Shown: positions 33,393 to 45,943, counted from the stretch's first letter. The stretch: DNA of 64,000 nt from Telopea speciosissima (GCF_018873765.1 NC_057924.1:23989542-24053541), one strand, 5' to 3'. Made by a program: numbers and translations. Notes: a model not told the origin generated them from the letters alone.

Positions 33393-33737
33393 CGGTTTAT
33401 CTCTGCGGCGTTTGTGTCATCATTCAGGTAAACCCTAAACGTTGTCCGTTTAATAAGTTCGCATACTTGAAACATTTCTCATCTTTAGCATATGATCGAG
33501 TTATTATCAAAGATGTATAATTAAAAGTAGGAACTACATGATGGCTATTGACTTGTAATTGATAAAGCCATCTCACTTCTACCATGAGAGAAATCTACAT
33601 CTTAGAAAGCACAATAATAAGCTAATAATATTTGATAAAAGCTGCACCTTTGCTAAGCATTGCCGGGCTTATTATGTAACCCATAGTCAGTCTGAAATTT
33701 AGTCCACATTACATGGCCGGCCATTGTTTACCCACTA

Positions 33738-34110
<373 letters not shown>

Positions 34111-34774
34111 AACATCAAGAGTTTATTAACAGTACAACTCACTTGATCATGGCTCTTTGAACAAATAAAAGATGGCGACGGTGAAAGCTTGCTCTCAAGT
34201 CATCCTTTAGGGCTTCCTCCAGCGTTAATGAATTGTTATTCAACTCTCCCATTCCTGTTTAGAGGTCCAAAAGAATTTTAATTTTGATTACTATTAGTTT
34301 CTGTAACATTGTTTAGCTAGGTCCTATTTGTTTAGAAGTAAAATGAAGGAAAATAAAGAAAACAAAATAAATGGAAGTACAACTAAGAAAAAAAAATTTT
34401 CCTGGTTTTATTCAAATTTTCACTCACTTTATTTCAAGCCAAACGCCCATTCTAGCTAGCTAGTGGTACTCAATTAAACTTCGAATTGCCTTACCATTCT
34501 CAGTGATGTACATAACCGGATTGTTGTATTTTTTGTTTGTGTAAATTAGGAGATCTCGGATTCCCTGCGGACAAACAAACTGTCATGCTGCACCAGTCTG
34601 GAATTTAATAAAACAACGTAAACATTGAGTAAAATGTATGATGGACACCATCAAAGGATGAAAGGTTCTTGTAAAAACAGCAACAACCAATAATAATAAA
34701 TGCTTTTGTTTATATGGTTTCTGCTAAACTCATACCTTCAGACCAATAGGCTTCCCATTTCGCTCAGTTGTTAC

Positions 34775-35660
34775 ATAAAAGATGTCAGAACAAACACCAA
34801 TCAAAACACGAACAAAAACAAAAGCAGAGCAAGATGACATGGAGATTTAACGTGGTTCACACACCAAGATGGTGTGCTACATCCACGGGTGAAGGCGAAT
34901 ATGTTTCACTATGTAAATTCGAGAAAGTTACAATGAAGCTCTCACAAGAACACTCGAAACGATGTTGCTTCACTCTCCCAGAAACCCTAAATCAAAAACC
35001 CTAAAATTCTCACACAATACAACAAAGTAGGTAGAGAATATAAATACTTCTCCATCGGATCGGGTCAAACCGTAAACCGGTCTACATGGGGAGGTAACCC
35101 AATATTATATATGCCCACACCAAAGCCCTTACGGGATCGATGTGGGACTATTGTAGATAACATTACCCCACTCTTTAACGGCCGACGTCCTTGTCGACCC
35201 ACTCCGGATCAGGTAGCCCTTTCTAGGCGGCTCCACCCTGCTCCAGGATTCTGCCTAGTGGTAGCTATAGGTAGCCCTTTCCAAGCAGCTTGCACTCTGG
35301 CACCAGGTCGCCCCTCCCAAGTAGTCAACCGCAAAGGACGGGTCAATGAATGCACCAATGTTAGGATTGGAAGAACTCACCCTCATAAACTGTTGTACAA
35401 GGGGAGGGAACCCAATATTATATATGCCCACACCCAAGCCCTTACGGGATGGCCCAAGCCCTCTGTTACCATCACAGATCTCAGAAAAAGGGTTATTCTT
35501 CAAAACGAGTCCAAGAATTCGAAACATACATAACAAACGATAATAAGAATTAATATATATTATATGCATTGAAGGCATCTGATTTTTTTTTGTTGGTAGA
35601 AAGCAAAAACCTGTTGTATCGGTTGGCAAAATAAAAATAAAAAAAGCATGCAAAAGTTGA
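34775..35660. mobile_element. Unclassified insertion in GH1 intron 9
   Basis: The long stretch begins with ATTTAACGTGGTTCACACAC and TGCTACATCCACGGGTGAAG (about 34847-34890), words I associate with a common plant intronic repeat. It contains a direct repeat: AACCCAATATTATATATGCC (35096-35115) recurs at 35409-35428, each followed by CCTTACGGGAT. No terminal repeats or coding were fixed. It sits directly upstream of exon 10, whose splice acceptor I cannot find. Confidence 0.5.
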
Positions 35661-36674
35661 AACCATGGACTTACTTGTACACTTAACATGATGATCAGTG
35701 GTGTAACTTTTTGTAAAATTGTTGGAGAAGGGGAGATTAGCAGCATAATTGGAAGTATAATAGTTTATTCCAAGGAAATCAAATGACCCTTTTAGCATGC
35801 GAGATTGCTCTTCAGAGAATTGTGGCAACCGATCACCAACTAAGGTTCTCATACTTTGAGGGTACTCACCATATGTTAATGGATCCAGAAACCTGTAGTA
35901 ATTAATAAACCATAAAATTAATTAAACAGCAGTCTCATCATAACCACCAGCTTAATTTCACTACTAATACACAATTAATTTATAATCTAACCATCCAAAC
36001 ATGAAATCAAGAGCTCGTTGAGCAGCATCTTTATTAGAGTTGTCTTTAGAGAAAGGAAGAAACCAATGTGAGACTAGTGTTATTCCAATGTTGCCCTTTT
36101 GTGATTCCTGGATAACACTCACATACATATAAACTATGTTGACGCAAACAACAAGAAACACGAAGAAACAAAACAGATTCAAGCAAGAATGACAGAGAGA
36201 TTTAACGTGGACATATCAGTTTAGTGAAACATGTTAATTAGTTCTCTCACTCACTTACTTGGTACTTCTCCTTGTATTCCCTTACTGCTGCAGCATGAGC
36301 AAGAAGCATGTTATGGGTCACCATATATGGTTCAGTCCCTGAATTTCCAGAACTACAATTTCCCACCGACTTGGAGCATCATCCCGGGGCCTTGTTTCCT
36401 TCGGCATACCCACCGTTGTTGAAGGCCCATGCCTCATTGATTGTCACCTAGTGCTTCACACGATCTCCAAATTTTTCATAGCAAAGAGCGGCATAGTCCC
36501 GAAAGTCATCACTGTTAGATAAATTAGAGAGAGAGAGAGAGAGAGAGAGGTAAGTGCAGGGGTAAGGCGGTCATTGCATGCCCTACTATGTCTATGCAGC
36601 ACACAGCAACAGGCGGCAGTAGAGGATCCAAATTGGTAGATGACATCTTTAGGTTTCATGTTTATTAATGTTAT

Positions 36675-37849
36675 GGGAAAAAGATCTCGATCCGGGAGTG
36701 TGGCCTACATCAGCACTACCATGAGTCTATCTAGGGGTGCAAGTTTGGCCCTGTTGGCCCGAACCCGCCCTGAGCCCAAATAGGGCTTGGGCTAAAGATT
36801 TCTAGCCTTGAGGGCGGGTTAGGGTCAGAAATGCCTGGCCCTGAGTCAGGGTCGGGTCGGGTCCGGGTTGAGGCCTCGGGCTCAGTCCGACCCTGATTTT
36901 GGCCCTGATTTTTGGCCATGCTTTTTGACCCTGATTTTGGCCCTGATCTTGACCTTGAACTTGGTCCTGAACTTGGCTCTGATCTTGACCCTGATTTTGA
37001 CCCTGATTTTGGCCCTGATTTTGGCCCTGATCTTGACCCTGATCTTGGCCCTGATCTTTGCCCAGATGATGACCTTGATCTTGACCCTGATCTCGACCCT
37101 GATTTTGAACCTGATTACGTATAATGATAATATGATATTATAATATATAAGAAATTATTAATGTAACAAATAACAACTAACAAGGGTTCATAAATTAGAC
37201 TTTTAAGTACATTATATATATTATATAATTTAAAATCAAGATTGGGAAGGATTGATGTGTAAATTCATTGAACAAATAAAAGGTTGAGAGAGTGAGTGAC
37301 TGAGAGAGTTTTTCTATACCAGTTAATAGGTAATGCATGTTGTTATTTGATAATGAAAAATTTATAACTTCATATTATAAAATGAGAGAGTGTTACTGTT
37401 TGTGTGAAAACATGCGTGGTCATGGCTTATAGATATAGTCTGTTTGCACTCTGTACAATGAAAGCATATAGTCTATCAGGGTTAGGGTCAGGGTTAAGGT
37501 TAGGGTCAGGGCCAGGGTCAGGGTCAGAGTCTGGGCCAGGACCACGGTCAAGGTCAGGGCCAGGATCAGGGTCAGGGCCAATCAGGGCGGGCTTGGGTTG
37601 GGCTTGACCCGTCAGGGTCAGGGTTTTTAGGCCTTGAGTCAGGGTCAGGGCAGGTCTGGGCCGACCTAAGGGGACTCAGTGTTGGGCTACGATTTTAAAA
37701 AGCCCGACCCAACCCGACCCTGTTGCAGCCCTAAATCTATCTCTCTCCTCATGTGAAAAGACATCTCTGTCCCTTGTTTTAAGGAGGAGAGAGATAGACA
37801 CATGGGAGTACTGGCGTAGGCCACACTCCTGGGCAGAAAACTGCTTCCC
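36675..37849. mobile_element. Mutator-like foldback MITE, family F1, copy 2 (split), in GH1 intron 6
   Basis: A perfect 9-bp duplication TAATGTTAT is at 36666-36674 and 37850-37858. The ends are GGGAAAAAGATCTCG and, inverted, GGGAAGCAGTTTTCTG. The arms carry GGGAGTGTGGCCTAC and GTAGGCCACACTCC. It is interrupted by the hAT-like element at 36732-37733. Confidence 0.9.
36732..37733. mobile_element. 1-kb hAT-like element with minisatellite arms, nested in F1 copy 2
   Basis: The ends are TAGGGGTGCAAG and, inverted, TAGGGCTGCAACAGGG. The flanks AGTCTATC and AATCTATC match at 7 of 8 positions. The left arm (36885-37115) is a degenerate 12-bp tandem repeat (TTGACCCTGATT/TTGGCCCTGATC) and the right arm (37478-37670) is its inverted counterpart (AGGGTCAGGGCC). 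The core 37120-37478 is AT-rich. Repetitive DPDFGPDL-type frames here are artefacts of the 12-bp unit. Confidence 0.85.
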
Positions 37850-37888
37850 TAATGTTATATAACTAAGTTAGGCCTAAGCAGTGGACCC

Positions 37889-38087
37889 TAAGGATGCAAG
37901 TTTGGCCCAAAGAGTCCAAGCCGGCCCAAAAATTCAATGCGTAGGGTAGGATTTTCAGCCCATGGGCTGGACTAGGATTGGATTTCTAGGTGCTGGATTG
38001 GGTTAGGCTGGACTGAGGTCTTGGGCTGAGCCATGGGAAACTTTGGATGAGCTTGAGTTTTCAAAAACCCGGCCCGGTAGCACCCTA
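37889..38087. mobile_element. hAT-like MITE (TAAGGATGCAAG end), in GH1 intron 6
   Basis: The flanks GTGGACCC (37881-37888) and GTGGAGCC (38088-38095) agree at 7 of 8. The ends are TAAGGATGCAAG and, inverted, TAGGGTGCTACCGGGCC. It is a short relative of 7905-8370 and 36732-37733. Confidence 0.75.
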
Positions 38088-38561
38088 GTGGAGCCCCATA
38101 ATTTTAGAAACTAAACTAGATATTGAACCTTTCAGAGATCCAATTCCAGTTTTCTTGGTTTAGCCATAGTTTTTGACAAAAAACAGGGTTCTGATACGAA
38201 AACCAGGAACTGGTTCTTGTCCAATTTTAGTCTAACCCAACTTGATTAACCAGTCTGGGCCGGTGCCGGTTTTTAAAATTGTGTTCAAACCAACTAACCA
38301 ATACCTAAAACAGTATCGATGGTCCAAATCGAAATGTTTTGATAAGAATCAATAAACTGTTCAATATGGGATATTGGAACCATTTAAGAAACGGTACGGT
38401 TTTGGTTTCTACCTTTTATGCCATGAACTGAATTGGAACCAACCGATTACCCAGACTTGACCCGATTAACAACCTCAGGACTATTGGGTTGATTTTGGTC
38501 AAACCAATCAATTTATGACTCATTCATGAATGTTGGTGCTTAATACTTATTGAATGCTTTA

Positions 38562-38705
<144 letters not shown>

Positions 38706-38826
38706 TTAATAGAACTGGATCCATGGCGCTTATGATAGGCGGCCTGACCCGACCCGCAAGCAAGGGGAGGGAGCCTTTCACTTTGTGTTAATTGAAAGGC
38801 TCCCTGTCCCCCTTTTCTTGTTTGAG

Positions 38827-38827
38827 T

Positions 38828-38869
<42 letters not shown>
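38827..38869. repeat. (AG)n microsatellite next to GH1 exon 5
   Basis: An uninterrupted (AG)n of about 38 bases directly follows the exon 5 splice donor on the minus strand (read as (CT)n). Similar (AG)n tracts lie just past exon 2 (40739-40757) and just before exon 7 (36528-36550). Confidence 0.9.
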
Positions 38870-38871
<2 letters not shown>

Positions 38872-39161
38872 CATTGGATAAGAGTTCATTGATGAGCTTG
38901 TTGTACTATTGAATGCCTTCATTGTTCACTCCCCTTCTTAGCTTTCCACCTGAGATAGAATTAGATAGTGTTTAATCGTTGTACAAAATGAATGGTCAAG
39001 ATGATGATCAGGATCAATCATACATACGTGGCAATAGCCTTGGCCATGAGATGGAGAATCTGTAAGCATTCATCCCCATTTCTTTCAAGAGACCAACATC
39101 CTCCTGCATGCCAATATTGATTAATGATATTATTGGACAACTACGAATAGAATATTATATA

Positions 39162-39345
39162 GGGAAAAAGTTCTCTGTCTGGGAGTGTGGCCTATGGGAG
39201 TGTGGCCTATGCCAGCACTCCCATTAGTCTATCTCTCTTCTTCCTGTGTGACAAGACACCCCTACCCCCTTGTTTTAAGGAGGAGAGAGATAGACACATG
39301 GGAGTGCTGGCGTAGGCCACACTCTCGTGCAGAAAACTACTTCCC
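39162..39345. mobile_element. Mutator-like foldback MITE, family F1, copy 3, in GH1 intron 3
   Basis: This is the intact reference copy. A perfect 9-bp duplication TATTATATA is at 39153-39161 and 39346-39354. The ends are GGGAAAAAGTTCTCTG and, inverted, GGGAAGTAGTTTTCTG. GGGAGTGTGGCCTATG is doubled at 39180-39211, an internal tandem duplication private to this copy. Confidence 0.9.
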
Positions 39346-40294
39346 TATTATATATATATATAATTTGGAAGAGGGTTATCCATGTTGTCAACGTAGAAAG
39401 GAATCTGCACATCACATCAATTAGTGTTTTGAAAAATATATCATCCATAAGGAAACTGCATTTTTAAAATAAATAAAATAAAATAAAAAAATACTTCCGA
39501 AAGATTATCACTTCTTATGAGAGGACATGCGAAAGAATCCTTATATGAATCTTGTCTATATGAAATCAGTTTGAATTTGATTCAAGTTTAAGTTAGAGCC
39601 TGAATTGACTGCTCAATCGTCCAATCCATTCACTACTTTTCGGATACTAAGAGCCACATCATTCTACCAGTTTGTGAACCATGGAGGAAAATTTATCTTG
39701 AGATGGAAATTTTTCTCTTGTAATTGTGCAAAGGGCAATATTACATTTACAAAAAGAAATTCATACTTAATGGACTAGGCTCATCAGGTAAGACAACAAT
39801 GGACCCGGCTCCTGTCCAGCCGTGGTGGGAGCTGGACAGTCCAGCGCTTGGCAACCACCCCAAAAATAGAGGGATCATTTCATATAAGGAGCCAAGGTGG
39901 GACCCATCTATGAAATGACCACCCCACCCCTGATTTTGCTAACGGACCCAGATGCTCTAGGTTCCGCCACGGTTGCACAGAATCGTTTTTCGGCAACAAT
40001 GACCCCACATTAATTAGCTTGTTCTTGGTTCTGAAAAGGAACATCAACAATACTGTACCTTATAACGATGATAAGAATCTACAGCTACATCTCCATTACT
40101 ATGGTCCTTTATCTTGCCTTCCATTGCACCAACATATGATTTCATAAGCTAGACACAATCAAGCGATCAATCTTTAATCAGACCAAATCATTTAAGATAC
40201 ATAATAGCTGATAGTGTGGCATGTTTCCACCATTGTGATTCTGCCTCGTGTTCCTCAGATAAGGTTTATGATCTTATCCATCATAGTTTTCCAC

Positions 40295-40450
40295 CAATGG
40301 AATGTGCCTGTTACCCTGCTGGTAACCAAATGAATGGAATAATTCACTTTTTCTTTGGTTCATAAATATCCTCTTAGTTTTAGTATTTTTTAAAATACTT
40401 TTTAAGATTCCCGTTGGTTGCCAGCAGCGTAATAGGAACATTCTGAGAAA
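40295..40450. mobile_element. Foldback element in GH1 intron 2
   Basis: CCTGTTACCCTGCTGGTAAC (about 40309-40328) pairs with GTTGCCAGCAGCGTAATAGG (about 40418-40437). The neighbouring CATTCTATGTTCC word is present at 40481 and 40558, suggesting a second, adjacent repeat. Confidence 0.6.
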
Positions 40451-40949
40451 AATGCTATCAATCCGGACAGTTGAGCTGCACATTCTATGTTCCCGCCTCA
40501 CCTCTAGCGCTGCACATGCAATCCAGCTGTCCGAATTTACATGAGCCGAATCCGGAACATTCTATGTTCCTGCTACAGCAAAATTTCGTCTGTTGCTTTT
40601 AGGTCAAAACCTGATCATAATATTCGGACCTGACTAAAAGCTTTTGCCAGAAAACTAGATTTAAGGTCATATTAAGTCACTAATGTGCATGTTTTCCTCA
40701 AACCAATTTAACTGCATCACAAAAATAAACATATAAATGAGAGAGAGAGAGAGAGAGGACCCGGATACTTGTGAGTGTAAGTATCCCAAATGCTTGGGCC
40801 TTTACCGCCTTCTCTTAATCCACCTTCAAACTGCATAAACCATTGAAACATCTAACGTGTATTAGTGTTTTTTAAAAGTTAAATATGGATGAAATTTGGT
40901 TAGGGCCCGGCGTCCTTGACATCATGTTGTTTTTTGATGCCATCATCAC

Positions 40950-41135
40950 TAAGGATCGGATCCTTCTACTACACAGGCTGCCCCAATGGCCCTGCTGCGC
41001 AGACACAGGATTGCGCATAATGATTGCCTTAACCTTATCTGTGTGGGAGTACGGAGGTCATTTCACACGACCATATGTCTGCGTAACACGGCAGAAGCAG
41101 TTGGGGCAGCACACAAGTAGAGGATCCAGATCCGC
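40950..41135. mobile_element. Foldback element in GH1 intron 1
   Basis: Left arm GGATCCTTCTACTACACAGG and CTGCCCCAATGG (40958-40992), right arm CAGTTGGGGCAGC and ACAAGTAGAGGATCCAGATC (41098-41133). A 9-bp target duplication is not convincing: CATCACTAA against GCACACTAA. Confidence 0.7.
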
Positions 41136-41426
41136 ACACTAAACAAAAAAGTTTTCAAACTAAACCAGCCAGCCCGGATGCATACTGGAAGTTCCCTTTT
41201 AACACTACATCATGTGTGAATTGTGTGTAAGTAGAAATACCTGATAAGAAGCTGAACCAGCTCCAAAAATGAAACCCGGAGGAAAATTGCTTCGGTTGAG
41301 TACTGAATTCGCTGAGTCATGACTCGCTCCAACAACCGTAGCACTGTCCAACATTGAGTTGGGCAGCTGGACAACTATAATCAACAAACTTAGTAGTAAG
41401 GCAAATCTCACATCAATAATCACCAT

Positions 41427-42625
41427 TGTTTTCTTCTTCTTCTTAGGTATGTTATATCCACTCTCTCTCTTTCTCTCTCGCCTTTGCGTCTTCTCTTTAA
41501 ATAGAAAAAACAGATCAAGTCACCCGCCCATAGTCACGTGACACGTAATTAATGATTTAAATTGTGAAATATCGATTCGTTCCTTTGATTACTCCTCATT
41601 CAATGATTCCATTCAATAATTTCATTCTGAATGGACCCCATGCCATAAATGAATCATTGGAAATGCTTTTGCACTACCTACACTATGCGCGAATACTTAA
41701 TCACAGAATGACAGTTTCTTACCACAAAAAAAAAAAACCATCACAGAATGACAGTAATGACCAAAAGTACTTCCTTATGTTTTGTGGCCAGAAACGCTTT
41801 GCAGCTTTTTTGACTACTGAATTATCACTGGCCCATTAACATGAGGTCCCTCGTGACTATATATTGCTTGAAAAGTGTATCAGAAAGTAGATGTTAGATA
41901 GATTATAATAAAATGAGAGATTAAATAAATATTTTATTATTTTGGAAAAAATGTTTTAGTTTCATATCGGAAAATTACAAGAGTTATAAATGGTATTTAT
42001 TATATTATCTTCTTTATCTCTTGAATTAAATCGAAAAAGGGAGACATTCTATAGTGTATATGCGACATGTGCACGTGCGGCGTGGGCAGTGGGCTGTAGA
42101 GGCATCAGTTGCGTACGCACACACTTAGCACGCTTGCATCGCGATGCAAGCGATCTGATCTGGTACGTTGATTTTTTGAAATGATCAGATCCATCGGATT
42201 AGAAGATCCTACGGTCACGTTTGATAGGATGTGACTGTTGTGAACAGGTTCATCTCTGGTTTAATCTGAACCGTTAGATCGGATGGCAATCGATCTAATG
42301 GTCTAAATACAAAATGAATAGATATGTTTATTCAGAAAAGGTGCTCCACTTCTATAAAATAGAAGTGCTGTGTTCAAACGTATTATCTCTCTGTTGCAAT
42401 TCAATATCTCTAAAAGGGAGTTCTGTGTTTTATTTTGTTGCTTTGTTGATTCCTAAAGATGAATTTGTCATGTGGGGCAAATATCTCTTTTAAGATAGTG
42501 AGATCGCGTTCAAAGCAGTTTGAAGTTTTCTTCTTCAAACAGAGTTTTTCCTAACAGTAGAGACCCGGATAGCTCGAAAAAGAAAACTGTCTCTTACACG
42601 TTAGAGGAATCCAAAGTACTGTGTC
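41427..42625. other. GH1 upstream region and intergenic DNA
   Basis: A minus-strand TATA-like CTATTTAAAG lies at about 41493-41502, some 70 bp before the GH1 start. Further right there is no gene. A perfect 22-bp palindrome occurs at 42131-42152 (see findings), and there is a short pair of GATCNGATC-rich segments at 42175-42300. Confidence 0.5.
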
Positions 42626-43930
42626 AGCATGGGGTGTCAATGTGGGAAAAAAAAATTTCTGCTATATAGGATGATATACATAGAATCAGATCTCCAATAA
42701 CACGATGACACATGGTGGACCAAACCCAAGATACGGTTCACAAAATACGAACCAATCAATCCGGTTGGACCCTCAACTGTTACTGTACACTAGAATCATG
42801 CATGAGGAGCTTTACAGGTGGCCTATAGAAAGCACAATTGTTGACAATGCCAACTCAATCACTAACGAATTCGGTTAACAGTTCCCGTCCTGATCCCCAA
42901 CAGACTTAAAGAACACACAACTCTAAAGACACGAAGGACATTTGGAGATGACAATATATAAGGAAGCCTCCCTTTGAGCAGAGGAGGAGGACAAAAATTT
43001 AATTCCTTGAGTACTTATGGATATGATCTCATTTTCTAGCTCTGATATTAGTTTTTCGTCTCCGATCTCGTTAACTATTATTTTACTTTGAGATTTGACT
43101 TAGGCATTGGAGAGTCCCCCCCCCCCCCCGCGAGCAAGTTTCGGGCCACTCACCCGGTCTGTCTTCTAGTTATCTTGTGTGTAGGCTTGAACCAGACCGC
43201 TTGGGGAAGATCTCAGCAGCAATAGATTGATGCCCACCATGGGGCCTAATAAAAAATTAGCTATAAAGCTAAGATTCACTAATCATGGCAAGCATAAACG
43301 ATGGAAAAAAGACATGATTACAGTCAAAGAATGTTGATCTAGTTCCAACAGCGGCCAATCTGCAGTTGAATGCGCTACCATCAGCGAATTCACCCAACCA
43401 GGGTGATAGTCGTCATGGCTAGCAAGAGGAAGTACTCCAATACGAAGATGGAGTTGATCCAAACGCCCCAGTAACCCAAAGCCAATTCGCCACTACAGAA
43501 CAGAAACTGGAGTTGTTGATGAAGATAATCCTATAGAACAATGAACAAGAAACAAGGCCTGTGATCGTTAGCCTCGCCAAAACCAATTTCAGGACGATGA
43601 GAATAGAAGGTCAGATTCAAACAGATCTAGCAAAGGTTATCACGTACTCCCTCGTGAGCAACTAAATCATGAAGATAGGTTAGGTTAGGTCGGATTCACC
43701 CAACAACGTTGACAACAGCAAACACTACCCAGGAACAACCGACAGTAGAACCATCGAGAAGAGATCCCTCAGAGAGGAGCTCCAAAAATAGAGAGTCGGC
43801 AAACCCTGGTTGAAAAGATCCATGAGTTACAAGAGCGCATGGAAAGGATGCAAATGAACTAGGATCTCCAGCCCAAAGATGAGAGAAACTTAATTGGATG
43901 CATAGTTGATCTAACGCGCTCTGTGTGGGC
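42626..43930 (+). mobile_element. Remnant of a gypsy LTR, leader and gag start
   Basis: The LTR-like part has a TATA-like CAATATATAAGG (about 42950) and a leader with TGACTTAGGCATTGGAGAGT (43090-43109), a word typical of R/U5 in plant gypsy LTRs. It ends near CTCAGCAGCA (about 43220) and is followed by TGATGCCCACCATGGGGCC (43228-43246), which has the form of a primer-binding site. Beyond it a broken gag-like frame is read (43440-43860: QSQFATTEQKLELLMK, REELQK), with stops. The left LTR boundary is uncertain, and no 3' LTR or pol was found. Confidence 0.5.
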
Positions 43931-44832
43931 GAGTGGGAGATGTAAAACGGATATGAGCCCAAGGCCCGGTCCAAGCCACCCACAAGGAGTAGACCGGACC
44001 CAACCCGCGCATGGAGAGAGAGCTGACCACTTAAGTGGCTGACTCCCCCCCCCTTCCCTTGTTTGATTCCTAGTATGAGTCTACAAGGGGGAGGGGGCGC
44101 TTTAGGGTTTTTGGTTATAAATAGAGGACCTTTGAACATAAGGTCATAACATTGGAAACCAAGATTTCTCGTTCTCTCTACTCTTCAAGTACTTGTGTTC
44201 TTTATGGGATTCCATCTCTTCCTAAGAATTGGTGGTGTGGAGTTCTTTAGGGAGAACCCTTTCAAGATATCTAGAGATTCAAAAAGATTTGTCCGTGTGC
44301 TCATAACCTAAAGCTTGGTTCTTGATCCAAACCACATTTATTTTGATCTTGAATTGAATGATCGAACAAAAAGGATGCAATTGACCACTATCGTTTTCTC
44401 TACTGGTTCTACAAATAAACATCATCATACTTTAGCTATGGTTGCATTCAAATATTGGAAGTACAATGTTTGTATAGTCATTTCTGTTTTCGGCTCTCAG
44501 GGTTGGTAGTTTGGATAAAGGTTGCCTTTGCCAACATTTGGAGTCCATTGGAGAAGGAAATAATAAGATATTTGAAGAAAGTAAAGATTATCTCAAAGAA
44601 TTGCCTTTTTGTGGTCCTATTTGTGATGACTTGAGTATATTTGGCTAAAAACTTTAGGGGACATAAGTTTTCTTTTTATTTCAAGTTGTCATTTATTATG
44701 CTGTACAATTGAAGAACAAATTTATATTGAAACTTCAAGAAATAATAAGCAAAGGAAAAATAAGTCATTATTGTAGTAATATTTAACAAAAAAACAAGAG
44801 AACTGAAAGATAATTGAATCTTCAAATGATGC
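43931..44832. other. Intergenic; promoter-like segment
   Basis: TTATAAATAGAGG at about 44115-44127 is a good TATA box followed by a TC-rich leader, as in an LTR or a lost gene's promoter, but no gene follows. A poly(C) run lies at 44045-44054. 44315-44509 is a short frame with no recognised family. Confidence 0.4.
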
Positions 44833-45943
44833 TCAACCTAGAGTTTTTGTCCAGACTAGTCCATTCTCATTTATCCAATGGCAGACTTCAATCAGCCCTG
44901 GGCCAAAACCCAATAGCTTAAAAGCAAGATGGTTTGGATTCCAAGTTGATGTGTCATAGTGGCATGCCATGATCGCATGATTCACTTTCTTCTGAACATG
45001 TAAATCAACTGCATATATTTTTACTTTCTCTATAATGTGGCAATAATAGACTTGAAATGGGAATGGCTGACTATGGCATAAGGCTGGTGGTTCAGAGAGG
45101 TTTCCATATATTAGTTTCATAGCTCCAATTGTGACATTCGTATAAGATCCTTCAATACTCTCAGTACTCCATAAGTTTACATGGTGCCCTAATTTCTCGA
45201 CGACAAAATCAATGAGATCCTCGGCGGAAGTTGCACAGGTACACTGCTCACCTTGATTGGGGCTCTGTTCACATTTCTTAAGGGTGTCTTGAATATACTC
45301 ATCCATGTTTGATTCATCCACCACACCAAAAAGCTTCTTCAATTCCTCAATCCGGGCAAAGAAAAATGGGATTTTTAATGACAAAGGTCGCGGCAAGAAC
45401 GATTTGTATGACATTGGGTCTCTTAGATCAGGAACAGGCATGAAACTCCCTTCTTGCACCATTGACTCCCGAAAAAATGGCAGTCCCCCTTGGCTGGCAA
45501 CTGACAAGGGGGTTTCATTTGGAAGGCCTTCATATTTCAATTTGAGATCATTCCACTGTGATATTGGTGGCAGGGTTGTGTTGTCCATGGTCTTCTTCTC
45601 TAGTGCATTTGTAGAACAAGCAACATTAGATTGCTTACAGAAAGAAGGTAGGTGGGAAGCCAGCTCATTTTCCTGTATAAGTTTCATAAACATTGTCATT
45701 TGATGGAGGTTCAATGGAGAAGCCTTTGCAGCAAACCAATGTGGAGGGTGTGGAAGACCAATATGCTCTTCCCAGTATAGTGAGATGGCATTTTCAGCTC
45801 TATAACCCTGCAATTTCATGGGAAAATAATAACAAATAAATAGCCATGTGGAAATTATTGGATAATGGAAAAAAAATCATCATTTTTCTTACACTAAAGT
45901 ATGCAACTATCAGAAATCCAAGCAACACAAAGAGATTAGTCAT
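44833..45943 (-). CDS. BURP-domain protein, polygalacturonase-1 beta-like
   Basis: It is a cell-wall BURP protein related to the non-catalytic beta subunit of polygalacturonase 1. Two exons: 45893-45943 (ATG plus a 17-residue hydrophobic leader, MTNLFVLLGFLIVAYFS) and 44833-45807, joined by GTAAGA...TTGCAG in phase, giving 342 residues. The N-terminal part is PG1-beta-like (LYWEEHIGLPHP, FAAKASPL, LASHLPSFC). The BURP domain starts near residue 125 (FFRESMVQEGSFMPVPDLRD) and carries the Cys-His pattern CH-X10-CH (CHSQPFPFQVYYCH), then two more CH pairs, the last in IEVCHWINENGLVW. Unlike tomato PG1-beta it lacks the long FXXY repeat region, so it is a short form. A minus-strand TATA (TATATAAATTC) is at about 46033-46043. 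The gene looks intact, and its exact partner enzyme is unknown. Confidence 0.9.

Noticed and set aside
36912..37124. Asp-Pro-Asp-Phe repeat protein
   Set aside because: It is a 12-bp tandem repeat read in frame inside a MITE arm, and other frames are equally open.
44833..45819. Single-exon start of the BURP gene at the internal Met
   Set aside because: A spliced upstream exon with signal peptide and matching phase (45893-45943) gives a better N-terminus; the Met at 45819 lies in the intron end.
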